From positions 1-40,164 of the forward strand of contig JAIVJG010000173.1 in the NCBI GenBank assembly GCA_020200155.1: DNA of 40,164 nucleotides. Direction: 5' to 3'. Shown piece by piece: positions 24,952-31,737 of this stretch (position 1 is its first letter; every line of letters begins with the position of its first letter). Source of the DNA: Acidobacteriota bacterium (GTDB taxonomy: Bacteria > Acidobacteriota > Blastocatellia > Pyrinomonadales > Pyrinomonadaceae). The notes beneath the pieces are model-generated. The model was given only the letters and a program-made list of their open reading frames with translations, was not told the DNA's origin and did no database searches. A program made the translations under genes and the position numbers.

Positions 24952-25257
24952 TTATTCATCTTTTTTACCCTTTTTACAATCTGGACTCCCAAACTTTTTA
25001 ACTGCTGTATAGTAGTCACGTGCGGTCCGTCTGCAGCGCCTTCTATCCGCTTTACTGGCTCCCGGAGTTGTATTACACACCTTTATCAAGTCATCGAGGA
25101 GACCCACGTCACACTGCTCCTTCGATCTCTTACACTGACCATAGCAGTTGTCATGGCGCTGGCATGGTCCATTGAAACGGAATGTCGTACCGCCTAGAGC
25201 AGTATATGAGTCCGGTACAACGTAATCTCCTAACTTGCCTGGCCCGCATTGAAACAC
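24952..25257 (-). CDS. Phospholipase A2-like protein
   Basis: A 101-residue cysteine-rich protein with the marks of secreted phospholipase A2: a calcium-loop-like CGPGKLGD near the N-terminus and the active-site helix PCQRHDNCYGQCKRSKEQCD (His-Asp with the disulfide cysteines), then LIKVC. Phospholipase A2 cleaves the sn-2 ester of phospholipids. The usual start would be preceded by a signal peptide; here only a GTG at 25257, right before CGPG, is available, with no good ribosome site. In the same frame upstream stand two TGA codons and then a secreted protein (25303-25782), so export of this domain is unclear. The AT-rich DNA suggests transfer. Confidence 0.65.
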   Translation of the reverse strand: MFQCGPGKLGDYVVPDSYTALGGTTFRFNGPCQRHDNCYGQCKRSKEQCDVGLLDDLIKVCNTTPGASKADRRRCRRTARDYYTAVKKFGSPDCKKGKKDE

Positions 25258-25302
25258 AGGTGGTTCTACTAAGTTCTCATGTAAAGAATTCTGCGGAAGT
25301 CA

Positions 25303-25782
25303 TCACTTCGTTGGGTCAAACGTCAGAACCATCAAGAGCATATCCGCAATCTCATAGTCATCCTTAACCTCCGCGTAAAAATTCGCCGCGTCCATTGGGC
25401 CAAATTTACCAGGGAACGTAATCATGAGAATATGATCCGAACCTCGTGGCTTCTCAGGACGCCATTTCGTGACGCCGGGCCGTGCTAGGGCTAATAATAC
25501 TTTATGCCCGTTGACCTCTTGTTCTCGATACCAAATGTATTTTCCTCGTTCACGCGGAACGACGGCGTAGCCCTCACTGATGCCGCTCTCGAGCTCGATC
25601 CGAAGCCCGCCATCTTTGAAGATCAAGCCATTGATTGTGTCGACGCTTTGACTTCGTTTGTACCTGTAGCCCTCCAAGAGCTTGATACCACCATGAGGTG
25701 CATCATCGGCTAATGCAGTCGATAGCAACAGAAAAACTAAAACCGTCATCGTAGCCATGGCTTTGGGTGTAGCTTTAGTCAT
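25303..25782 (-). CDS. Secreted protein of unknown function
   Basis: A 159-residue protein with a clear signal peptide: a basic start, a hydrophobic core (MATMTVLVFLLLSTALA) and likely cleavage after ALA. The mature part is beta-rich and polar (GLIFKDGGLRIELESGISEG, KYIWYREQEVNGHKVLLAL). An AAGGGGG site stands before the ATG at 25782. No family recognised. It ends in TGATGA, and the phospholipase A2-like domain continues in the same frame about 15 codons later; the two may act together or be a split form of one secreted protein. Confidence 0.65.
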   Translation of the reverse strand: MTKATPKAMATMTVLVFLLLSTALADDAPHGGIKLLEGYRYKRSQSVDTINGLIFKDGGLRIELESGISEGYAVVPRERGKYIWYREQEVNGHKVLLALARPGVTKWRPEKPRGSDHILMITFPGKFGPMDAANFYAEVKDDYEIADMLLMVLTFDPTK

Positions 25783-25798
25783 AACCGTACCCCCTTAC

Positions 25799-26674
25799 TT
25801 AATTCCCTACAATCGCGAGATTCTTGTGTCCATATAGCTTGCTCCAGCAGGCATGGATCACCACGTCATTAAGTTTTGAGGACCCACCGAAATCTGCATC
25901 GCTTTTGCCTGTCAGATGAATAGCTTCGTGAATCAACGCCAATGCTCGTGAGATTTCGCCACCAATGGCTGCTCCGCCTCGTGCATTGAAGAAGGCATCC
26001 CGGACCATGACGTCTTGGCCGTAGATGAAGGCACCTGCGCCTTTGCCTCGTTCGGTTTTCAGAAACTGTTGAACCTGAGGATCGGTGCTCTTTTCAGCGT
26101 AAAAGACGTTGTAGCCTTTTATGTTGGAAGCAGAATCTGGACGGGCGCTGAGATTGCTAAAGCGTTTGATTAGGTCTGTTACGTTGATTCCTGCTTTAGC
26201 GAGTTCCTTCTGACAATCTGACTTTTGAAGAAGCTTGGCGCCATCCGCGAGGGCCTTGTTTATGTCTTCTAACTTGCCCTTGCTGAAACCGGGATAAGGG
26301 TTCTGCGGCTCGCCTAAAGCAGAGTCCTCATCAGTTGCGTCGCCGAACGGGTTGTGACCCCACGCCTGTACTATCTGGTGGTATGAAGCCCTCTCCTGTG
26401 GCGTTGCCGTCCTCAGCGTCGGCGGCGTCTTCGACTTGGGCTTGGACTTATTCTCGGCGAAAATCCTGTGCACGTCTCGCACGTACAGCCGCTCCTGCCG
26501 CTCGCGCTCATTATTGTTGCCGGGCAGGTCGTACCACTGGTCGCCGAAGGTGACCAGCCGCGCGTCCTCAGCCGCGGCGCGCTCGATTAACCCGACGGCT
26601 TTGTCGAGACTGGCCTCAAGATTCATGTAGACCGGGCTTGACTGGATGATTGCGACCTTGAGCTTCTGCGTCAT
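25799..26674 (-). CDS. Chimera: nitrilase N-terminus fused to a polymorphic-toxin-like C-terminal tip
   Basis: A 291-residue frame. Residues 1-48 (KVAIIQSSPVYMNLEASLDK, ERAAAEDARLVTFGDQW) match the start of carbon-nitrogen hydrolases (nitrilases), but the catalytic Lys and Cys regions are absent. From about residue 50 the sequence resembles the C-terminal tip of RHS/YD-repeat proteins: ASYHQIVQAWGHNPFGD, GFSKGKLEDINKALADGAKL, and near the end LALIHEAIHLTGKSDADFGG, a zinc-metallopeptidase-like HExxH motif. A strong GAGGGGAGA site precedes the ATG. The join looks like a recombination that put a toxin-like tip under a nitrilase start. Whether the product is functional is unknown. Confidence 0.6.
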   Translation of the reverse strand: MTQKLKVAIIQSSPVYMNLEASLDKAVGLIERAAAEDARLVTFGDQWYDLPGNNNERERQERLYVRDVHRIFAENKSKPKSKTPPTLRTATPQERASYHQIVQAWGHNPFGDATDEDSALGEPQNPYPGFSKGKLEDINKALADGAKLLQKSDCQKELAKAGINVTDLIKRFSNLSARPDSASNIKGYNVFYAEKSTDPQVQQFLKTERGKGAGAFIYGQDVMVRDAFFNARGGAAIGGEISRALALIHEAIHLTGKSDADFGGSSKLNDVVIHACWSKLYGHKNLAIVGN

Positions 26675-26691
26675 TCTCCCCTCATGACGGT

Positions 26692-27510
26692 TTAAGCGCG
26701 TGAACTCATCGCCTGTTCGATTGCCTTACCTTCCTTCCGCGCCCGCGCCCACGTGACGGGCAACCGTTTGATTTCGCCGCTTTGTTCCGCTCTTACCAAA
26801 TGGTCGAAAGCTTCGAGGATGATTCGCCGCTGAAGCTCACGGTGGAACGGCACGCCGAAGTGATGGCCCATCATGAACGGGACGAAGATGGCGCGCGGCG
26901 GTTTCGCGTGTTCAGTCACGTCGAGCGCCACGGTGACGGAAACTGTCGGGATGCCTCTACGTTCGATGGCGCGCTGCACGAGCGCGATGCTCTGGTGGCA
27001 GATCGGTCAGGCGGGCGCGAGCAGCACCACGTCCGCGCCTTCGACCGCGACCGCCCCGGCAATGTCTTCGGCCAGCGTCGCCTCCAGCCTCTCTGCGTCC
27101 ATGTTATAGCCGATGAACGAAAAGAAGTTGGCCGTCAGTTCTCCGACGACGCCTTCGCGCGCCAGTTCCTGCAAACGCTGGATGGGGAAGATAACGTTAA
27201 GGTCGCGCAGCGCGCCGGCGGTCGGGTATTTGAGTTGATGAATCTCCAAATCACTCAGCCTCGACGCGGACGGCACGTGCCGGAACGTGTAATCGCCGAC
27301 CGGATGCACGGTGTCGAACGGCAGCGAGCCTTTGGGCTGGACGCCCGCCGTGCTGACGAACGAGAGGCGCGACTCGGACAGAGGTTTTCGCAGGCGGGCG
27401 AGCGGCACGAAGTCTTCCTTATGAATCATCGAGCCGGGGTAACGCTCGTTGACCGTCTGCCACAGGCCGGGGCGCAACTGCGCGGTGCTGTTCTCAGAGC
27501 TGTCCGTCAT
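26692..27510 (-). CDS. GrdB-family selenoprotein (glycine/sarcosine/betaine reductase B-like), Sec at TGA
   Basis: Two frames in the same phase, 27510-27007 and 27006-26692, form one 272-residue protein when the TGA at 27007-27009 is read as selenocysteine. The site reads VVLLAPA-U-PICHQSIALVQRAIE, the UxxC motif known from the GrdB/PrdB-like family, in which many members are annotated with Sec. The rest fits too: LSFVSTAGVQPKGSLPF, DYTFRHVPSASRLSDLEIHQ, DLNVIFPIQRLQELAREGVV, and after the Sec IPTVSVTVALDVTEHAKPPRA and FVPFMMGHHFGVPFHRELQR. In clostridia GrdB reduces glycine or betaine; these short orphan relatives in aerobes have no known substrate. It overlaps the 96-residue gene upstream by 17 bases. 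Confidence 0.85.
26970..27009 (-). promoter_or_regulatory. Candidate bacterial SECIS hairpin in the GrdB-family gene
   Basis: Reading the coding strand, a perfect 6-bp stem CGCGCT / AGCGCG (26981-26986 with 26970-26975) closes the 5-base loop CGTGC with G in second position. The loop begins 26 bases after the UGA. These values fit the same rules as the hairpin in the merP-like gene. Confidence 0.6.
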
Positions 27511-27784
27511 GTATCCATTCCCCTGAACGCTTGACGAAGTAAAAATGCAGTTGGAAGAAGAGGTGTGCGAGCGTCGCCGCGTCTCTGTCTTTCAAAGCTC
27601 CGAGGACGAACTCACGGTCGGTCTCCGGCACGTCGAGCAGGAGCTTGAGCGCTTCGATCCAGGCCTTGTCTATTTCCTTACGCCCCGCCGCCTCGTTGCC
27701 GTCGCCGAGGTGCAGGCGCACGTACCGGATCAGCTTCTCCTGATCGCCCACGGCGACCGCTTCTTTTAGATATTGTAGAGACAT
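27494..27784 (-). CDS. Small helical protein, function unknown
   Basis: A 96-residue soluble protein, MSLQYLKEAVAVGDQEKLIR..., mostly helical and charged, with an aromatic C-terminal part (HLFFQLHFYFVKRSGEWIH). No cysteines and no recognised family. Its end overlaps the start of the GrdB-family selenoprotein by 17 bases, so the two are probably translated together and may work together. Confidence 0.6.
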   Translation of the reverse strand: MSLQYLKEAVAVGDQEKLIRYVRLHLGDGNEAAGRKEIDKAWIEALKLLLDVPETDREFVLGALKDRDAATLAHLFFQLHFYFVKRSGEWIHDGQL

Positions 27785-27868
27785 TCATTGACCCAGCCCG
27801 TAAATGTATCTCACCCGTCTCAGGTATTTAAGGCCGCGCGCAGGACGTGATGATAGCCGCGAGTCAGT

Positions 27869-27911
27869 TCGGCCCCGCCCTGATACGACTGTAACATTAG
27901 AACGGGGCCGA
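27869..27911 (-). terminator. Possible hairpin terminator after the DUF4142 gene
   Basis: A perfect 9-bp GC-rich inverted repeat, tcggccccg (27869-27877) and cggggccga (27903-27911), with a 25-base loop, stands downstream of the DUF4142 stop on the minus strand. There is no T-run after it, so it may be a transcript-end hairpin needing Rho or only a stability element. Confidence 0.35.
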
Positions 27912-27940
27912 CTCATGTGTTCGTCGTGACGGTGATTGAT

Positions 27941-28555
27941 TCAGGGTTTCGCATTAACGCCCATCTTGGCGGCGATGTCGTGGATTATTTGCAGGTGCAT
28001 TTTGAGCGTCGGCAACGTCTTCTCGGCAAATGCCTTCACGTCGCTGTCAATCGCTCCTTTTGCCTCCGCCTCGAACGCCGTCACGTCCTTCTCGTGATCC
28101 TCGACCATCGCCTTGACATACTCTTTGTCGAACTCCGCACCCGACAATTTCGACAACTTCGCCATCGCCTCTTTGTGCTTCGGCAAAACGTCCGGCGGCA
28201 GCACGACTTTCTTCCGCTGCGCCAGTGCCTTCAACTCTTCGCCTGCCTTCGAGTGGTCGGCCATCATGCGCTCGGCGAACGCCTTCACGTCCCTGCTCGC
28301 CGCCTGCTTCGACGCCAGACGCCCCAACTCGACCTCCGCCATCCCGCCCGGAGCCGCGTCGTTCATAAACGCGAGGTCTCCGCCCGTCACGACGCTGTCG
28401 CCCTTATCGCTCGGCGGTTTCGCGGGATCAGTCTTCACAATCGGCTCGCTGTTCGCCGTACCGCTTTTACCCGGCTCCGACCCGCAAGCCGACGCCAGCA
28501 AGCTCAAGACGCCGAGCGCCATCAACCGAGTACCTGTCGTGATTCGTTTTTTCAT
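27941..28555 (-). CDS. DUF4142 lipoprotein
   Basis: A 204-residue exported lipoprotein. Lipobox LLASAC (about residues 18-23) predicts lipidation and membrane anchoring. After a Lys/Pro/Ser-rich linker comes the DUF4142 helical bundle, with GDLAFMNDAAPGGMAEVELG, ASRDVKAFAERMMADHSKAGEEL and DVKAFAEKTLPTLKMHLQI: the ferritin-like repeated pattern with histidines typical of this family. Function is unknown; members are often linked to stress. The ATG at 28555 has an AGGGGAA site. The long open frame on the other strand is a shadow. Confidence 0.88.
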   Translation of the reverse strand: MKKRITTGTRLMALGVLSLLASACGSEPGKSGTANSEPIVKTDPAKPPSDKGDSVVTGGDLAFMNDAAPGGMAEVELGRLASKQAASRDVKAFAERMMADHSKAGEELKALAQRKKVVLPPDVLPKHKEAMAKLSKLSGAEFDKEYVKAMVEDHEKDVTAFEAEAKGAIDSDVKAFAEKTLPTLKMHLQIIHDIAAKMGVNAKP

Positions 28556-28711
28556 TACGATTCCCCTTCTCATGTCTATTACATAATGCCCGGCGAACGA
28601 TCCATCCGTGCTCTTTTGCAACTACCGAACGCGCGAGCATCGCCAGAAGCGACGCCAGCCCGTCACAGCGCACCGCGCACCGCGCGGCGCACAACTTTTG
28701 CCCTCCGGCGT

Positions 28712-29209
28712 CTAAACTCTACGCGCTGCGCGCAAAGCCTCGCCCGCCGTCCAGATGGCCGCGCCGAGCAGCATCATGTCTTTCGCCAGAAACTGCCCCG
28801 GCATCGGCGACGGAAATGGGAAACCGTAACCCGGCTGCCACACGCCCGGCGTTGTTAAGACGAACGTCAGCGTGAGCAGAAACATGATGATCGCGCCGAT
28901 GCTGCCGATGACCGAGACTTTCGGCGCGACGGGCCGCGTCGCGATCAGCACGCCCAGAGTGATCTCGATGACGCCGATCAGCATCGCGGCACCCCGCACG
29001 CTCGTCACGCTGTAGAGCCAAGACATGAGCGGTGAGTTGGCAACGAGTCCCTGAATGCCTTCGGCCTCGTAGGCGGTGAACTTCAGCGCCCCGACCCACA
29101 GCAAGATGATAACCAGCCCGTAGCGGATGATCTTCGCGCCGACGCTTTCGAGCGTGTGCCCTAAGTCCGAGCCTCTCGCATAGTCCATACGTTCCGCAGA
29201 TGTCGCCAT
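28712..29209 (-). CDS. YkgB/RclC-like DUF417 membrane protein
   Basis: A 165-residue inner-membrane protein with four hydrophobic segments: IIRYGLVIILLWVGALKFTA, the SPLMSWLYSVTSVRGAAMLIG region, IGAIIMFLLTLTFVLTT and a C-terminal helix. The pattern KFTAYEAEGIQGLVANSPLM and TTPGVW is diagnostic for DUF417 (YkgB), the family of RclC, which protects E. coli against reactive chlorine. Here its role is inferred as oxidative stress tolerance. The IS1595-family element inserted only 4 bases upstream of the start, so the original promoter has been replaced. Confidence 0.88.
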   Translation of the reverse strand: MATSAERMDYARGSDLGHTLESVGAKIIRYGLVIILLWVGALKFTAYEAEGIQGLVANSPLMSWLYSVTSVRGAAMLIGVIEITLGVLIATRPVAPKVSVIGSIGAIIMFLLTLTFVLTTPGVWQPGYGFPFPSPMPGQFLAKDMMLLGAAIWTAGEALRAARRV

Positions 29210-29264
29210 TTTGGGTAATAATATACTTGACGAATCAAGTGGGATTTGCTAACATGCTCTCATT

Positions 29265-30162
29265 ATGACGAAGCAAGAAAACCCCAAGACGCTGCAACAG
29301 GCAATCAACTTCTTTGCGGACGCCGACCACTGCCTTAACTCTGGCGACGCAGCGCAAGTGGCAATGCAAGAGCGCACACACACGCCGACAGTTCACCGTC
29401 AAAGTGGGAACTATCTTTGAGGACTCGCCGCTTGGCCTTGATAAGTGGTTGACCGCCGTTTGGATGATTACGAATTGCAAAAACGGCGTTAGTTCCTACG
29501 AGATTCACCGCGCTATCGGCGTCACTCAAAAGACCGCTTGGTTTATGCTCCACAGAGTTAGAGTTGCCATGCAAACGGGTTCGTTTGAGAAGAAAATGGG
29601 CGGACAAGTTGAAGCCGACGAAACTTACATCGGCGGTCTCGCTAAGAACATGCACAGAGACAAACGCCATGCACGGATTACAGGTACGGGCGGCAAAGAC
29701 AAGGTTGCTGTCATGGGACTCTTGGAGCGCAAGGGTGAAGTTAGAGCACAGGTGATTATTGACGCCACACAAGCAACCCTTCATGGCGAAGTGAAGCGTC
29801 AAGTTGAAAAAGGCGCGGAACTTTTCACGGATGGCTGGAAAGGCTATAGCGGCCTTCATGCTGAATACCTTCATCAAGTGATTGACCATGCTGAAAAATA
29901 CGTTGATGGTCAGATTCACACGAACGGCATTGAAAACTTCTGGAGTCTCCTGAAGCGCGGTATCAAAGGCACGTATGTTAGTGTTGAGCCGTATCATCTG
30001 TTCCGTTATCTTGATGAGCAAGTATTCCGCTTCAACAATCGCAAGGCCGACCACGATGGTATTCGCTTTAGCATTGTCACATCACAAGTGGCGGGCAAGC
30101 GCCTCACGTACAAAGCACTCACGGGCAAGCTAAGCGACGAAGACAGTTCCTCTCCGTGCTAA
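29265..30162 (+). pseudogene. IS1595-family transposase lacking its zinc ribbon
   Basis: Starts at ATG 29265 with the family opening (PKTLQQAINFFADADHCL), but near 29340 the frame shifts and the Cys-rich zinc-ribbon region expected there is missing; the other frame continues with QRKWQCKSAHTRRQFTVKVG. The catalytic core is intact: VEADETYIGGLAKN, LFTDGWKGYSG and HTNGIENFWSLLKRG (DDE-type with the ISXO2 pattern). The internal deletion plus frameshift probably kill it, though the element's ends remain. Confidence 0.82.
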
Positions 30163-30353
30163 GCAACTCGCTTCTTTCGGGATGAAGAAGCGCGGGCGGA
30201 AGCGGGCGAAGAAGAAATAGCCCGCTTCTTTTTTTCTACTTTCGCCCGCTTTTCTTCTTCTAGTTTTTGTTGGAGTTCTGAGTAAGGAACGGATAAGAGT
30301 CCGTCCATTACTTGATCGAACTGCTCAAATTCATCAGGGCGTTTTTGTTGCAT
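30159..30353 (-). CDS. Small IS1595 cargo protein, function unknown
   Basis: A 64-residue basic protein: DEFEQFDQVMDGLLSVPYSE, then QQKLEEEKRAKVEKKKRA and a Ser/Ala/Arg tail. GAAGAAGAG lies right before the ATG. The DGLLSVPYSELQ helix resembles small proteins seen beside transposases of this family. It may be an accessory or antitoxin-like product. It sits convergent to the transposase, with a terminator inside its last third. Confidence 0.55.
   Translation of the reverse strand: MQQKRPDEFEQFDQVMDGLLSVPYSELQQKLEEEKRAKVEKKKRAISSSPASARASSSRKKRVA
30199..30235 (+). terminator. Rho-independent terminator of the IS1595 transposase
   Basis: Plus strand: gaagcgggc (30199-30207), a 12-base loop, gcccgcttc (30220-30228), then seven T. 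A perfect 9-bp stem with T-run, 37 bases after the transposase stop. On the minus strand no T-run follows. Confidence 0.85.
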
Positions 30354-30387
30354 CTCTTCTTCAACCTCACGACTCGCGTTTTGAAAT

Positions 30388-31143
30388 CTAGCTACTAATC
30401 AGAAGGTTAAAATCCCTGCGAACAAGATCGCGCAACTCATCGCGTTGGATGGCACGAACGGCCATGTTATTAGCCTCAACAATTTTGGTGTAACTACGGT
30501 TGGACGGTGTATTCGCCACCAAGTTTTTATTCCTGTTCTGCCACGCAATCAAATCTGCCGCTTGAAGCGGCCGGTGTATTTTGTCATCTCCATGGTACAC
30601 CCCTCCGAACACGTTGCGGAGAGCCTCCGGCATGTCGGGCTTGAGTTCGTTCAGTAGGCGTTTACATCGCTCTCCATCTTTCCCCTGTTCGTCAAACATG
30701 AAGTCCACTTTAGCCTGTAGGTTATTTCTCAGATGTATATCACCCACACGTGCTAATACTTCGTGGAAACAGATGAAGTAAGGGTGTCGCTTGAGGTATT
30801 TCTTTGCGCCCTTCAGCGTGAGTCCACAGCCTTGAATAATCTCAATAAAATCACCCCACCGAATGGCAATCACTATTCCATACTTGATGTGCTTTAAGGT
30901 GACATCTGTTAACAAGTCCGTCTTTGCTTCCGCCTCCCCTTTAGTAAAGCCCGCGAAGCATTTGGTAAGTGTTGCCGCCTCGCTGGACTTGAAGTAGTCA
31001 ATGCGCTTGCCAGCATCTAGCGCCGCCCGCCATACATCGGGGAAGGTGTCCCACGTGGCTTTCTCGCCAACAAGCGTCGCCAGAACCATCAGCGGGTTGT
31101 CATTGACGTGACTCCCGCTATCGTCCGTATAAGCACCGAACAT
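30388..31143 (-). CDS. DUF3800 protein, IS1595 cargo
   Basis: A 251-residue protein starting MFGAYTDDSGSHVNDNPLMV, the DDS acidic motif that marks DUF3800, a family with an RNase H-like fold and no known function. Other parts: YFKSSEAATLTKCFAG, DFMFDEQGKDGERC and a late conserved HRPLQAADLIAW (ADLIA is also typical). I start at 31143, where GGGGAGG precedes the ATG; the open frame extends 36 codons further into the terminal repeat. DUF3800 genes are frequent passengers of IS1595-type elements. Confidence 0.85.
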   Translation of the reverse strand: MFGAYTDDSGSHVNDNPLMVLATLVGEKATWDTFPDVWRAALDAGKRIDYFKSSEAATLTKCFAGFTKGEAEAKTDLLTDVTLKHIKYGIVIAIRWGDFIEIIQGCGLTLKGAKKYLKRHPYFICFHEVLARVGDIHLRNNLQAKVDFMFDEQGKDGERCKRLLNELKPDMPEALRNVFGGVYHGDDKIHRPLQAADLIAWQNRNKNLVANTPSNRSYTKIVEANNMAVRAIQRDELRDLVRRDFNLLISS

Positions 31144-31287
31144 GGCGAACAGCCTCCCCTCTCGCTCGCGCGCGGAAAGTCCGCACGTGAGGATGTCGAG
31201 GGGGCTATAATGCGCTTGACGGTTTGATTCGTCAAGTATATTATCACCCAATGTAGGGACAGCTTCATGAGCCCTCGGGGTAATTTT

Positions 31288-31678
31288 GGGATAGGCTCTA
31301 AAGCGCGATGGCCGCGTCTACACGGAGATCGTGGCTGACCGTAAAAAGGCTACTCTACAGGCCATTATTCGCGGTCGCGTCTCGGCTGATGCTGTCATCC
31401 ACTCGGACGGATGGCGCGGCTACGACGGACTCGTTGATGTCGGCTACAGTAAACACTTCAGAATCCACCATGGCGCGAACGAGTTCGCCACTGGCGAGAG
31501 CCATATCATCGGCATCGAGAGCTTCTGGAGTTATGCCAAGCGTCGCCTACAGAAGTTCAACGGCGTGCCTGTGGCAACCTTTCATCTACACTTGAAAGAG
31601 TGCGAGTGGCGCTTCAACCATCGGCACGGTGACTCGTACCTTGAACTGTTAAGACTGCTGCGGCAGTATCCACTGTGA
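31288..31678 (+). pseudogene. C-terminal fragment of a second IS1595-family transposase
   Basis: Starts mid-domain with GRVYTEIVADRKKATLQAII, then VIHSDGWRGYDGLVDVGYSK (second catalytic Asp in HSDGWRGY) and HIIGIESFWSYAKRRLQKFN (the catalytic Glu), ending at the natural C-terminus YLELLRLLRQYPL. The N-terminal half is missing. The sequence differs clearly from the 29.3-kb transposase, so it is a separate element. Confidence 0.8.
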
Positions 31679-31737
31679 CCGTCTTAACTTCATCAGACCC
31701 TAAGTGATTGCTTCGGTTACGAATTAAAAGCCACATC

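Larger units (their letters stand above)
29213..31249. mobile_element. IS1595-family element with DUF3800 cargo
   Basis: The ends are near-perfect inverted repeats: 29213 onward reads gggtaataatatacttgac and the right end, read inward from 31249, gives gggtgataatatacttgac; over 25 bases only one differs. Between them stand a transposase (plus strand), a small gene and a DUF3800 gene (both minus). No 8-bp target duplication is seen (left flank gccatttt, right flank aatgtagg), so one flank may have been rearranged; another IS1595 fragment adjoins on the right. Confidence 0.75.

Noticed and set aside
25300-25305. Read-through of TGATGA to join the secreted protein and the phospholipase A2-like domain via Sec
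   Set aside because: Two successive TGA codons without a nearby UxxC motif do not look like Sec; separate translation or decay is more likely.
27917-28858. 313-codon frame on the plus strand
   Set aside because: It is the antisense shadow of the DUF4142 lipoprotein and its upstream region, with Arg/His-rich composition and no family.
29205-31257. Target-site duplication around the IS1595 element
   Set aside because: The 8 bases outside each terminal repeat (gccatttt and aatgtagg) do not match.
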